The position numbers and the translations under genes were made by a program. From assembly GCF_010435915.1 (NCBI RefSeq), contig NZ_JAAFZH010000012.1, forward strand, positions 164,596 through 228,595: a stretch of 64,000 nucleotides of DNA. Reading direction: 5' to 3'. Below the pieces are notes generated by a model. The model searched no databases, was not told the DNA's origin, and saw only the letters and a program-made list of their open reading frames with translations. Position 1 is the first letter of the stretch, and each line of letters begins with the position of its first letter. Below, in pieces: positions 7,674 through 15,522 of this stretch. Origin of the DNA: Spirosoma terrae (GTDB taxonomy: Bacteria; Bacteroidota; Bacteroidia; Cytophagales; Spirosomataceae).

Positions 7674-8885
7674 ATGAAACAATCAGGAATCATTATCGGT
7701 GGCGGCATTGGTGGCTTACTGACAGCCATTGCCTTAAATCAACGAGGAATTCAATCAACTGTTTTTGAACGAGCTGCTGTTCTTCAGGAAGTTGGGGCTG
7801 GGTTAGTGCTGTCGCCGAATGCACTTTTTGTACTCGACCAGCTAGGATTGCTGCAGGCGCTTGAACCGATTAGCTGGCCCCTTTCTGGAGGCATTATGGC
7901 TGAAGCCAACGGCCGGGTTTTTCAGAAAGTCGATACGCTAAATACGCACGCTATGGTCAGAAAATATGGGTATGGAGTTGTGGTGGTAAACCGTGGAAAA
8001 CTCCAGAAATTACTGCTGGACAATCTTCAACCTGGCCAACTTAAAACAGGGAAGCAACTGGCGAACGTAACCCATGATGGTCAACAAGTACGAGCCGATT
8101 TTTTGGACGGTACGTCCGTAGACGGTTCGTTTTTAATCGGAGCCGACGGCCTTCGTTCGACAGTACGGCAACAATTAATTGGCGATCAGACGTTACGTTA
8201 TTCCGGGCAAACCTGCTGGCGTACCATCGTAAACTACGTTCTACCGGCTTCTGACCAGACAACGGCAGTCGAATACTGGGGGAGCGATCCAGGCATGCGG
8301 ATCGGTGTTGTTCCCTGCGGACTCGATCAGCTTTATTTGTACATTACGGTAGCAGCTTCAGCCAACGAACGCGATACGCCCGATCAAACGATGGCAGCGC
8401 TGTTACGTATTGGCGAACATTTTTCTCCATTAGCCAGGGATATAATTCAGGCGACTGATAAATCTCGCCTACACCGTGCCGATCTTTATGATCTACCAAC
8501 TTTACACACATGGACCCGTGGTCGGTCTACGTTGCTGGGCGACGCTGCCCATGCCACTACGCCCAACATTGGCCAGGGCGCATGTCAGGCCATTGAGGAT
8601 GCGTGGGTAGTGGCTAACTGCCTGGCTAATGAAAGATCTGTCGAGGAAGCATTCAAGCAGTACGAATCCATTCGGAAAGCTAAAGCGGATCGTGTGGTGA
8701 AGCTTTCCCGACAAATTGGCCAAGCCGTCAATTTGCCGGGATGGCTCAAGCCACTTGCCTTTGCGGCTATGAGAGCAATGCCTCCGGCAGCTGCAGCCTG
8801 GCAATTTGATGGTATTTACAGCATGGATTACGTCCGGAAACGATTTCCTAGCGTTTCTCAATCCCTTCCAACACCCGCCGAATAA
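7674..8885 (+). CDS. FAD-dependent aromatic-ring-type monooxygenase
   Basis: Class A flavoprotein monooxygenase, 403 residues, expected to use NAD(P)H and O2 to hydroxylate a small, often aromatic, substrate. It has the dinucleotide fold IIIGGGIGGL near residues 6-15, then the GADGLRS motif, and the second FAD-binding motif LLGDAAHATTPNIGQG. There is no signal peptide or membrane segment. It is divergent from a TetR gene and likely repressed by it. Its 3' end overlaps the convergent tyrA by 38 bases. Closest types are urate or salicylate hydroxylase-like enzymes. The exact substrate is not readable. Confidence 0.88.
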   Translation: MKQSGIIIGGGIGGLLTAIALNQRGIQSTVFERAAVLQEVGAGLVLSPNALFVLDQLGLLQALEPISWPLSGGIMAEANGRVFQKVDTLNTHAMVRKYGYGVVVVNRGKLQKLLLDNLQPGQLKTGKQLANVTHDGQQVRADFLDGTSVDGSFLIGADGLRSTVRQQLIGDQTLRYSGQTCWRTIVNYVLPASDQTTAVEYWGSDPGMRIGVVPCGLDQLYLYITVAASANERDTPDQTMAALLRIGEHFSPLARDIIQATDKSRLHRADLYDLPTLHTWTRGRSTLLGDAAHATTPNIGQGACQAIEDAWVVANCLANERSVEEAFKQYESIRKAKADRVVKLSRQIGQAVNLPGWLKPLAFAAMRAMPPAAAAWQFDGIYSMDYVRKRFPSVSQSLPTPAE

Positions 8886-9705
8886 CGTTGGCCCGCTGCA
8901 TGAAATCCAGTGAACTGGCTACGTCCTGTTCGTCGATAATCTGCTTAAACTGCTGTAGAAATTCGATGTAAGCCGCTAATGCATCGGATACGTTAACCCG
9001 ATTCTGATCAAAAATAGGTGCCCACATTTGCGGGGAGCTTTTAGCCAGACGCACCGTTGAACTAAAGCCCGTACTAGCCATATCGAAGATCGCCTGTTCG
9101 TCTTTTTCTTTTTCCAGCACGGTCAAACCAAGAGCAAAGGCGCTGATATGACTCAAATGCGATACGTATGCCAGATGCAGATCGTGCTCTTTAGGCGTCA
9201 TGTAGAACAGTTTCATGCCTATGTCGCGAAAGAGACTTTCGACAAGGACTACACTATCGGAGTCGCTTTTTTCGCGATCGCAGATAATGAGGTTTTTGCC
9301 GGGCAGCAACTCTTTAAACGCAGCGCCGGGACCCGAGTTTTCGGTTCCGGCCATTGGGTGTGCGGCTACAAACTGCGCTCGTTTGGCATGCGCGTCGGCG
9401 ATGCCACAAATCAACCCTTTTGTTGAGCCTAAATCGACTACGGTCGCCCCTGCTGGTAACAGGTCGAGTACGGTTGGCAGCAGATCGATGATAGTATTGA
9501 CCGGCGTGGCCATGACAACCAATGTACTTTGCGATACGGCTTCGGCCAAGGGCAACACTTCATCAACAATGCCTTTTGCCAGAGCCAGCTGTCCATTTAC
9601 TGTCGACGTATCCACGCCGATAAAATACATTTTGGCGTATTTTTCACGAATAGCCAGAGCGAATGATCCACCTAACAGGCCTATTCCTATGATTGAAACG
9701 GTCAT
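8848..9705 (-). CDS. tyrA: Prephenate dehydrogenase
   Basis: NAD(P)-dependent oxidative decarboxylation of prephenate to 4-hydroxyphenylpyruvate in tyrosine synthesis. The 285-residue product starts with a Rossmann motif, GIGLLGGS at 7-14. It contains the hallmark HPMAGTENSG with the catalytic His, and then YVSHLSHISAFAL. No ACT or chorismate mutase domain is fused. It belongs with the aminotransferase upstream (10247-11431), which would complete tyrosine synthesis, but a GxxExxY gene now sits between them. Its ATG directly abuts a copy of the CAGAACCGGGATT repeat. Its 3' end overlaps the FAD monooxygenase on the other strand. Confidence 0.93.
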   Translation of the reverse strand: MTVSIIGIGLLGGSFALAIREKYAKMYFIGVDTSTVNGQLALAKGIVDEVLPLAEAVSQSTLVVMATPVNTIIDLLPTVLDLLPAGATVVDLGSTKGLICGIADAHAKRAQFVAAHPMAGTENSGPGAAFKELLPGKNLIICDREKSDSDSVVLVESLFRDIGMKLFYMTPKEHDLHLAYVSHLSHISAFALGLTVLEKEKDEQAIFDMASTGFSSTVRLAKSSPQMWAPIFDQNRVNVSDALAAYIEFLQQFKQIIDEQDVASSLDFMQRANVIRRVLEGIEKR

Positions 9706-9718
9706 CAGAACCGGGATT
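9706..9718. repeat. Half copy of the AACCGGGATT repeat against tyrA start
   Basis: CAGAACCGGGATT follows directly, with no spacer, the tyrA start codon at 9703-9705 (read on the plus strand). Only one arm is present, and the following bases (TTTGTGATTT) resemble the element's next unit loosely. It would be the last part of the tyrA leader RNA. Confidence 0.55.
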
Positions 9719-9791
9719 TTTGTGATTTATTTGACTGACTTTGATTAGCCAGTGGAACAAATAAGTGCTTTTACCCGAAGTACTCCCCAAG

Positions 9792-10184
9792 TTAAGCCTT
9801 ATATTTTTTATTCATTAGTCGTTTAAACTGAAGACTCGAGCTACCAAAGTTGATGAGCATACCTACTTCAAGGTTATAAGCTTCCAAATAATTTATCCCC
9901 TGAGCCAAGTGCTCATCAGTAAGAGAAACAATTGCTTTTAATTCAACAGAGACCAGTTCTTCAATTAAGAAGTCAACCCTACGAGATCCAATATGCCGAC
10001 CTTTAAAGAAAATTGGCATCTCAAATTCGCGAGCAAACCCAATACCGCATTCTTCAAGCTCTATTGCCAGCGCTCGTTGATATATTACTTCCTGGAATCC
10101 ATTTCCCAATATTCTATGAACTTCGAAAGCACAGCCAATTACTTTACTAGTTAGTTCAGAGTATTTGTATTCACTTTTAATCAT
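9792..10184 (-). CDS. GxxExxY family protein (PD-(D/E)XK-like)
   Basis: A 130-residue member of the GxxExxY family, a small group thought to carry a nuclease-like PD-(D/E)XK core. The naming motif is present (GFQEVIY), as is the core VDFLI then VSVELKA. Function is unknown. The ATG at 10184 gives the usual family start (MIKSEYKYSELTSKVIGCAFEVH begins here in part). A TTG seven codons upstream is less likely. The gene splits tyrA from its aminotransferase partner. Over 9841-10140 I count 118 G+C in 300 bases (39%), whereas sampled flanking lines are 55-62%. That points to recent acquisition. Confidence 0.85.
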   Translation of the reverse strand: MIKSEYKYSELTSKVIGCAFEVHRILGNGFQEVIYQRALAIELEECGIGFAREFEMPIFFKGRHIGSRRVDFLIEELVSVELKAIVSLTDEHLAQGINYLEAYNLEVGMLINFGSSSLQFKRLMNKKYKA

Positions 10185-10246
10185 ATACAGCCGTTTGTCT
10201 ACCAATTACCCCAAAGTGCTGCAATCAATAATAAACCATTATTAAA

Positions 10247-11431
10247 TCAAAGTTGGTCAGGTGAATCAAATAAATCCTGGTTCAGACGACGAGTTGCCTG
10301 GTTGATACGCTCCTCCGGCATGCAGAGGGATATTCGGATGTAGCGATTTCCTTTTGGGCCAAAGATGAAACCTGGTGCAATAAACACGTGCCTATTGTAC
10401 AAGAGATCGTCGACCAGCTTCTCAGCAGACTCCACAGAATCAGGCAGTTTAGCCCAAATAAACAGTCCTTCCTGATCGGTATTGTAGGTACAGCCCAACG
10501 TATTCAACAGCGTATGCACGGCGTCCAGACGGCCCTGATAGACGGCGTTACGTTCCCGATGCCATTCGTCGGAGTTAGTGAGCGCTTCGGCAGCAGCGTC
10601 CATCAAGGGTTTAAACTGACCAGAGTCGACATTACTCTTGATGGTCAGTACGGCATCCACATAAGCCTTGGCACCCGCCATCCAGCCAATACGCCAGCCC
10701 GCCATATTGTGCGATTTGCTGAGCGAGTTCAACTCAACTGCTACGTCCTTCGCCCCATCGACCGACAACAGGCTGATCGGCTTCTTCTTGTTGAGAATCA
10801 GACTGTATGGATTATCGTGGCATAATAAAATCCGATGATCGTGGGCAAAGCGAACAGCGCGTTCAAATAAATCGCGCGTGGCCGGTGCTCCCGTTGGCAT
10901 ATGCGGATAGTTCATCCACATAATCTTTGTGGTATCAGTCACCAGATCGGCCATCGCTTCCCAGTCCGGTTGCCACCCCCCCTGTTCCAGCAGTGGATAC
11001 TCCGTAACGTTGGCCCCCACCATCTGACTAACGGCCCGATAGGCAGGATAGCCCAGCTCCGGTACCAGTACGCCATCGCCTTCGTTGAGGAAGGTCAGCG
11101 AAATATGCGTAATACCTTCTTTCGAGCCAATCAGCGGCAAGATTTCGGTTTCAGCATCCAGCGAAACGCCATACGTGTGGGCATAAAAGGCAGCAATGCC
11201 CTGTCGAAGCGCAGGCGTACCTTTATACGATTGATAACCATGCGACGTGGACTGTTGTGCAGAGCGTATTAGCGCATCAATCGTATTGGCAGAAGGCATC
11301 ATATCAGGATTGCCAATTCCCAAATTAATAACATCATGACCAGCCGCCTGCAGGCGACGAACTTCGGCTAACTTCACCGAAAAATAGTACTCTTCCGTTT
11401 GATCGGCGCGGTGAGCAAGAGGGATAATCAT
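10247..11431 (-). CDS. PLP-dependent aminotransferase (class I/II)
   Basis: Fold-type I aminotransferase of 394 residues. The PLP-binding lysine lies in SLSKSHNMAGWRIGW, and IGSKEGITHISL and GYPAYRAV are typical of the LL-diaminopimelate/aspartate-type branch. The substrate-binding segment reads NYPHMPTGA, where most relatives have NYPNNPTGA. Its place beside tyrA suggests it converts 4-hydroxyphenylpyruvate (and phenylpyruvate) to the amino acid, as in other Bacteroidota aromatic clusters. No prephenate dehydratase or DAHP synthase is in the window. The ATG at 11429-11431 directly abuts a CTGAACCGGGATT repeat copy. Confidence 0.88.
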   Translation of the reverse strand: MIIPLAHRADQTEEYYFSVKLAEVRRLQAAGHDVINLGIGNPDMMPSANTIDALIRSAQQSTSHGYQSYKGTPALRQGIAAFYAHTYGVSLDAETEILPLIGSKEGITHISLTFLNEGDGVLVPELGYPAYRAVSQMVGANVTEYPLLEQGGWQPDWEAMADLVTDTTKIMWMNYPHMPTGAPATRDLFERAVRFAHDHRILLCHDNPYSLILNKKKPISLLSVDGAKDVAVELNSLSKSHNMAGWRIGWMAGAKAYVDAVLTIKSNVDSGQFKPLMDAAAEALTNSDEWHRERNAVYQGRLDAVHTLLNTLGCTYNTDQEGLFIWAKLPDSVESAEKLVDDLLYNRHVFIAPGFIFGPKGNRYIRISLCMPEERINQATRRLNQDLFDSPDQL

Positions 11432-11631
11432 CTGAACCGGGATTACACTGATAGAAGGATTGATACGATTTTGTTAGCAAATCGTGTCAATCCTTCCAAT
11501 TGGGCTGCAAAGATACTATCCAGAACCGGGATTGATCTGATTTTTGGATTAAACAGATCAGTCTTAACTCATAATGCACTTCGAAGAAGCGAGAACAAAC
11601 TCTGTTTCATCCCAGAATCAGATCAATCCCG
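11432..11631. repeat. Two AACCGGGATT repeat copies between aminotransferase and Nudix
   Basis: Copy 1 begins CTGAACCGGGATT at 11432-11444, next to the aminotransferase ATG. It contains a hairpin of 17-base arms with one mismatch (11455-11471 and 11479-11495). Copy 2 begins CAGAACCGGGATT at 11521 and has 16-base perfect arms (11527-11542 and 11616-11631) around a CTTCGAAGAAG core. The right arm lies within the Nudix gene and supplies its last codons and stop. Between the copies is ordinary AT-rich sequence. Confidence 0.7.
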
Positions 11632-12193
11632 CCGGGCCGCCGGACATTTCGAACAGATATTTCAACAAAGGGGCCAAATGGAGCGACTGCATCATTTCAC
11701 CGTTGTTGACGATCTCGATGGCACGTTCCCGCGAGACGATGTGGACCGTAATTTCTTCCGTGGATTCCAGGTGCTGGGCCTGCTTCAGTTCAACGCCCGT
11801 AGCCAGAAAGGAATGGGTAAGGTTTGCGTGGGTGCCCGGATTGGCCGAAAGGCTCATCAGCGGCTGCCAGTGTCCTCCTCCGAAACCGGTTTCTTCCAGC
11901 AACTCACGCTGAGCGGCCACCATCGGGGCTTCACCGGGGTCGACTACGCCAGCGCATAACTCATAATGAACGCCACCAATACCATGTCGATACTGACGAA
12001 TCAGGACCAGTTGCCCATCGGTTGTGACGGCTACTACATTAACCCAGTCGGGATATTCAAAAATGAAATAATTAGGGATAGTAGCACCATTCTGCATCCG
12101 GATGGCATCCCGACGTACCGTAAACCACGGTAACTGATGAATATATTCAGAATTATCGACCGTCCACGGCCGGGGATCATTATCGAAAGGCAT
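11618..12193 (-). CDS. Nudix hydrolase, ADP-ribose pyrophosphatase type
   Basis: Hydrolyses a nucleoside diphosphate linked to another moiety, most likely ADP-ribose, with Mg2+. The 191-residue protein carries a complete Nudix box at residues 82-104: G, five residues, E88, seven residues, then REL-x-EE-x-GF. The preceding GQLVLIRQYRHGIGGVHYEL is typical of ADP-ribose/ADP-sugar enzymes. There is no signal peptide. Its C-terminal residues GLI and the TGA stop are encoded by the arm of an AACCGGGATT repeat, so the original end of the gene may have been replaced. The CE15-like esterase lies just upstream, 19 bases away, on the same strand. Confidence 0.9.
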   Translation of the reverse strand: MPFDNDPRPWTVDNSEYIHQLPWFTVRRDAIRMQNGATIPNYFIFEYPDWVNVVAVTTDGQLVLIRQYRHGIGGVHYELCAGVVDPGEAPMVAAQRELLEETGFGGGHWQPLMSLSANPGTHANLTHSFLATGVELKQAQHLESTEEITVHIVSRERAIEIVNNGEMMQSLHLAPLLKYLFEMSGGPAGLI

Positions 12194-12212
12194 ACCACAA
12201 AGGTATGACCGG

Positions 12213-13481
12213 CTAACGAACTAATTCATCGGCGAAGCGCAAGTATTGTTCCCAATCGAAGTCAGTTACGTCATGCTTGCCCGTACGAACATGATAACGA
12301 ACGGTCTTACCGACTGACTCATTAACGGCAGGATACTGAGTCGTACCCAAGGCCACTTTTCCGTATAACCGATAAACCGGCTCCGTCTCAACAGCGCTCA
12401 AAAACTCGCCTTTGGGATCTGACCAGCGGTCTTCTTCAGCACTGGCTACGTATAGCGGCCGGGGCGCAATCAGCGCCAGCAGCTCGTGCTGATCGACCGG
12501 TAAATCGGCAACCCGCTTATTGTATGTTTTATAACGTCCACAAAACCAGTGCGGGAACGATGTATTGATACGTTCTACGGTTTCGCCATACCACCGCCGG
12601 GACAAAGCAGAACCACTTTCTCCAGCTTCGTTAGCAACTACAGCCGTAAATCGTTTATCCTGCGCTCCAGCCCACAGAGCCGCTTTACCAATTCGCGAAT
12701 GACCGATGCCAATGATACGACTGGCATCGACCGAGGGTTCGGTGGCCAGGAAATCAGCGATTCGGCTCATGCCCCAGGCCCAGGCTCCCACCGCGCCCCA
12801 ATTATCGGCACGTAGCGTATCGCCCAAAACCGAACGTATTCCCGTACGCCAACCATGCGGATGGTCGGGTTCAATGTCGCCGTAGTAAGCCGTTGCCAAC
12901 GCATAGCCACGTTTCAAAATGGTTTCGATCGGCCAGCGTCTTTCCTGCATAGCCCGCGCTTTTTCCGTTGCCCGGTTATTCACCGTAGTGCCATCCGGCC
13001 CATTGCTCATCCAACGCGTTGATAACGCAATGTCGGTTTCGGCCGTTACGCAGTGATTGCCGCAAAAGTTTAATCCCAAAAATACGGGCGCTGGCTTCTT
13101 CGATGCTTTTGGTACGTATAACAGTACGTCAATAGGTGGGAGTTGCGGATAATCGACAAAGTAAATGGATATCTGCTTTCGAATAGCCAGACCATTTAGT
13201 GCCGATTCGTCGGTTTTTACGGTCTGGTAACGCAGCTTAACCGCTTTTTGGGGCGTCTGACCATACACATTCTCAGCAAATAGCTGGATTAGCTCTTTCC
13301 GACGGCGCTCCCAGCCTGCTACGTCGGTTACCTTCTTGCCGCTACGACTGACCAGCAGATCAGGCAACGTGAACGTACCTACTTTGGATTCATCGTAATT
13401 AAAAACGGGCTCTGCGGTTTGACCGTGAGCCGTAGCAACGGCAATAACATTCAGCGACAACCAAAGCAAAAACCGATTCAT
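12213..13481 (-). CDS. Secreted CE15-like (glucuronoyl) esterase
   Basis: Alpha/beta-hydrolase of 422 residues, likely a carbohydrate esterase of family CE15 or a close acetyl-xylan-esterase-like relative. A signal peptide covers about residues 1-20, so it is exported. The nucleophile motif is GHSRIGKAALW with S262, followed by the acidic NEAGESG (285-290). The catalytic His is probably H403 in GKHDVTDFDW. CE15 enzymes usually have a GCSRxGK motif, and His replaces Cys here. Natural substrates are glucuronate esters linking lignin and xylan. This fits the SusC/SusD glycan-uptake genes elsewhere in the window, though the neighbours here are not glycan genes. Confidence 0.8.
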   Translation of the reverse strand: MNRFLLWLSLNVIAVATAHGQTAEPVFNYDESKVGTFTLPDLLVSRSGKKVTDVAGWERRRKELIQLFAENVYGQTPQKAVKLRYQTVKTDESALNGLAIRKQISIYFVDYPQLPPIDVLLYVPKASKKPAPVFLGLNFCGNHCVTAETDIALSTRWMSNGPDGTTVNNRATEKARAMQERRWPIETILKRGYALATAYYGDIEPDHPHGWRTGIRSVLGDTLRADNWGAVGAWAWGMSRIADFLATEPSVDASRIIGIGHSRIGKAALWAGAQDKRFTAVVANEAGESGSALSRRWYGETVERINTSFPHWFCGRYKTYNKRVADLPVDQHELLALIAPRPLYVASAEEDRWSDPKGEFLSAVETEPVYRLYGKVALGTTQYPAVNESVGKTVRYHVRTGKHDVTDFDWEQYLRFADELVR

Positions 13482-13736
13482 AGATTAGCAGCAAAAGGTT
13501 CTTTATCCAAAGTCAGAACGATGCTTTCTCTTACTGACTAGCAGTTCTCCTAGCCATCCTTCGGCCCAAAATCCGCTCTCCCCTGACGAATAACAACAAT
13601 CTCACCATCAAGAAATTACAAGCAAATTGATGGTTATTTTCCAGGCTTTTTGTCCAGAATCATATTAACCAGCCTTTCTCGTTCGTTGTAAGGGGAAGTT
13701 TTGCACTTGCTATTTCTGAACGTCCAACACAACCGA

Positions 13737-14318
13737 ATGAAAAATATCGCTGTCGTTTTTGTAGCTGCGTTATGTCTTCTCTTTTCAGCCTGCCATCGAC
13801 CAGTTGCTTACTTCCAACGAACACCTCGTCAGGCAGCTTCCCGATTACCTATTGAGCAACCTACTACCCGTCCTGACGTAGCAACAGCCGATACAATCAC
13901 CGACGACGCTACATTGCCGGATGCCACCAGCCCAGAGCCGATTCATACACCTGTCGCCAGCCGCGAAAACATACCGGTTCAGACAGCCAATGCACGCGTT
14001 CAGCAGCGTATGCATCGCATACAATCATTACTGGAGAAATCCGACGTATTACAACCCAGACCGAAGCCAAAACCCAAAAGTCAGCTTCGGCTTGGCAACC
14101 GCATTCGTCAAGGTTTAGGCTTGCCACTACGGGAAGAACTGAACTGGTGGCAACGTATCAGCTGGAAGCTCAAAGCATCGATTATTATTCTGTTGGTAGC
14201 CGTGCTGTTTGCTATTCTGCACATCACGATTCTGGCCATTATTTTCGGTATTGTGGGAGCCTTCCTGATGATTAGCGGTCTGAAGAAATCGTTTAAGGTC
14301 AAACGACCGTGGTTTTAA
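13737..14318 (+). CDS. Small lipoprotein with C-terminal membrane hairpin, unknown
   Basis: A 193-residue protein I cannot assign to a family. It begins with a lipoprotein signal, MKNIAVVFVAALCLLFSAC, whose Cys would be lipidated. A long Pro/Thr/Ala-rich, probably disordered region follows. Then comes a basic stretch (RPKPKPKSQLRLGNRIRQGLG) and two adjacent hydrophobic segments near the C-terminus (ASIIILLVAVLFAILH, ITILAIIFGIVGAFLMISG). I chose the ATG at 13737 over a TTG 36 bases upstream because the signal sequence begins there. It converges with the nucleoside hydrolase, with a hairpin in between. Confidence 0.7.
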   Translation: MKNIAVVFVAALCLLFSACHRPVAYFQRTPRQAASRLPIEQPTTRPDVATADTITDDATLPDATSPEPIHTPVASRENIPVQTANARVQQRMHRIQSLLEKSDVLQPRPKPKPKSQLRLGNRIRQGLGLPLREELNWWQRISWKLKASIIILLVAVLFAILHITILAIIFGIVGAFLMISGLKKSFKVKRPWF

Positions 14319-14329
14319 TTATTCTGAGA

Positions 14330-14372
14330 TTATCAACTTTGTCAAAGTTCAAAACTTTGACAAAGTTGATAA
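14330..14372. terminator. Bidirectional hairpin terminator
   Basis: TTATCAACTTTGTCAAAGTT (14330-14349) pairs perfectly with 14353-14372 across a 3-base loop. Each arm itself contains the short inverted repeat AACTTTG/CAAAGTT. It lies between the convergent lipoprotein and nucleoside hydrolase genes, so it can end both transcripts. Confidence 0.75.
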
Positions 14373-14376
14373 AACC

Positions 14377-15315
14377 CTAAGGCAACCCACGAATGGAGTC
14401 ATAAATCAGGTTTATGTACTTCTCCCGATCGATGTCGTACACAAACTCCGTATTCGGTGTTTTTTTCAGCACATCGAAAAAGTCCACAACAGTTGTTCCG
14501 GTCGTTAGCTTGCCCGAAGTCTCTACGTCGACGTAACAGGGTTTCGACTGAAACATGGATGGATCAATCAGCCAGGCAATCGCACAGGGATCGTGCAGTG
14601 CCGCTCCCCCTTCCAGCTCAGAACGTTCTTTTCGATAAAAAATAGAAAAGAAGTCCATCAACTCAGCAATGACCGTACCCGTCCGGTTTCCAGCCGACCG
14701 GAACCGCTCAATATCCTCCTGAAACACCAACGCTTTATGCGTCACATCCAGCCCACACATGGTGATCGGTACCCCGGCGTTGAAAACAATCGAAGCCGCT
14801 TCTGGATCGACGTAGATATTAAATTCCGCATTTGGCGTAATATTTCCCCGAAAAGCGCCACCGCCCATGAGCGAGATACGCTCAATTTTATGTTTGAGAT
14901 GCGGATACGCCAGCAGAAACGTAGCAATATTGGTTAGTGGCCCTGTTGGTACCAACGTCACCTTTTCGTCGCTTTCAGTCAGAATTTTGGCGATTGCCTG
15001 TATAGCCGGAAGCTGTTCTGGCTGTTTGTCGGGTTCGGGCAAGATGGGACCATCCATACCTTCTTCCCCATGTACGTAATCGGCAATAATCAGTTGACGA
15101 AAGAGTGGCTTTTCGCAGCCTTTATAAACAGGGATATCGGCTTTCAGTAACGACAGAATTTTAAGCGCATTTTTCAGCGTTTTTTCCTGAGTCTGATTAC
15201 CTGCCGACGTAGTGATGGCTTTAATATCAAACAGACCGCTTCCCACGGCAAGCATCAGCATCACAGCATCGTCATGCCCTGGATCGCAATCAATAATTAC
15301 GGGTAACTTCTTCAT
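14377..15315 (-). CDS. Nucleoside hydrolase (IUNH family)
   Basis: Ca2+-dependent hydrolase that cleaves the N-glycosidic bond of ribonucleosides for base salvage. The 312-residue product has the diagnostic N-terminal metal motif IIDCDPGHDDA. It also has the conserved TGPLTNIA and MGGGAFRGNITPNAEFN segments and a C-terminal HDPCAIAWL with another metal ligand. There is no signal peptide. An in-frame TTG 33 bases upstream is possible, but the ATG at 15315 puts the Asp cluster at the usual distance from the start. It is transcribed divergently from the M28 peptidase across about 200 bases in which I see no clear promoter box. Confidence 0.92.
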   Translation of the reverse strand: MKKLPVIIDCDPGHDDAVMLMLAVGSGLFDIKAITTSAGNQTQEKTLKNALKILSLLKADIPVYKGCEKPLFRQLIIADYVHGEEGMDGPILPEPDKQPEQLPAIQAIAKILTESDEKVTLVPTGPLTNIATFLLAYPHLKHKIERISLMGGGAFRGNITPNAEFNIYVDPEAASIVFNAGVPITMCGLDVTHKALVFQEDIERFRSAGNRTGTVIAELMDFFSIFYRKERSELEGGAALHDPCAIAWLIDPSMFQSKPCYVDVETSGKLTTGTTVVDFFDVLKKTPNTEFVYDIDREKYINLIYDSIRGLP

Positions 15316-15522
15316 TCTCCGACGATTTAGTTCGGTTCTATTCAGCAAACCAACAGATTAGTCTACCAATTTCAAGGGACTAATATACAACGTGCGCTGA
15401 ATCTTGCTACGTCAAGTCGCCAATATAGAATTAGGGCATCGTATTTCTACAGCTATCTAAAATTTGAACTACCAAAACCTTCGGCTATCTTAGTCAATTG
15501 GTTCTGTTTCCCTATTACTCAA

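Noticed and set aside
7674..8885. Tetracycline-degrading TetX enzyme
   Set aside because: It shares the general flavoprotein monooxygenase motifs, but I see no TetX-specific features that would justify a resistance call.
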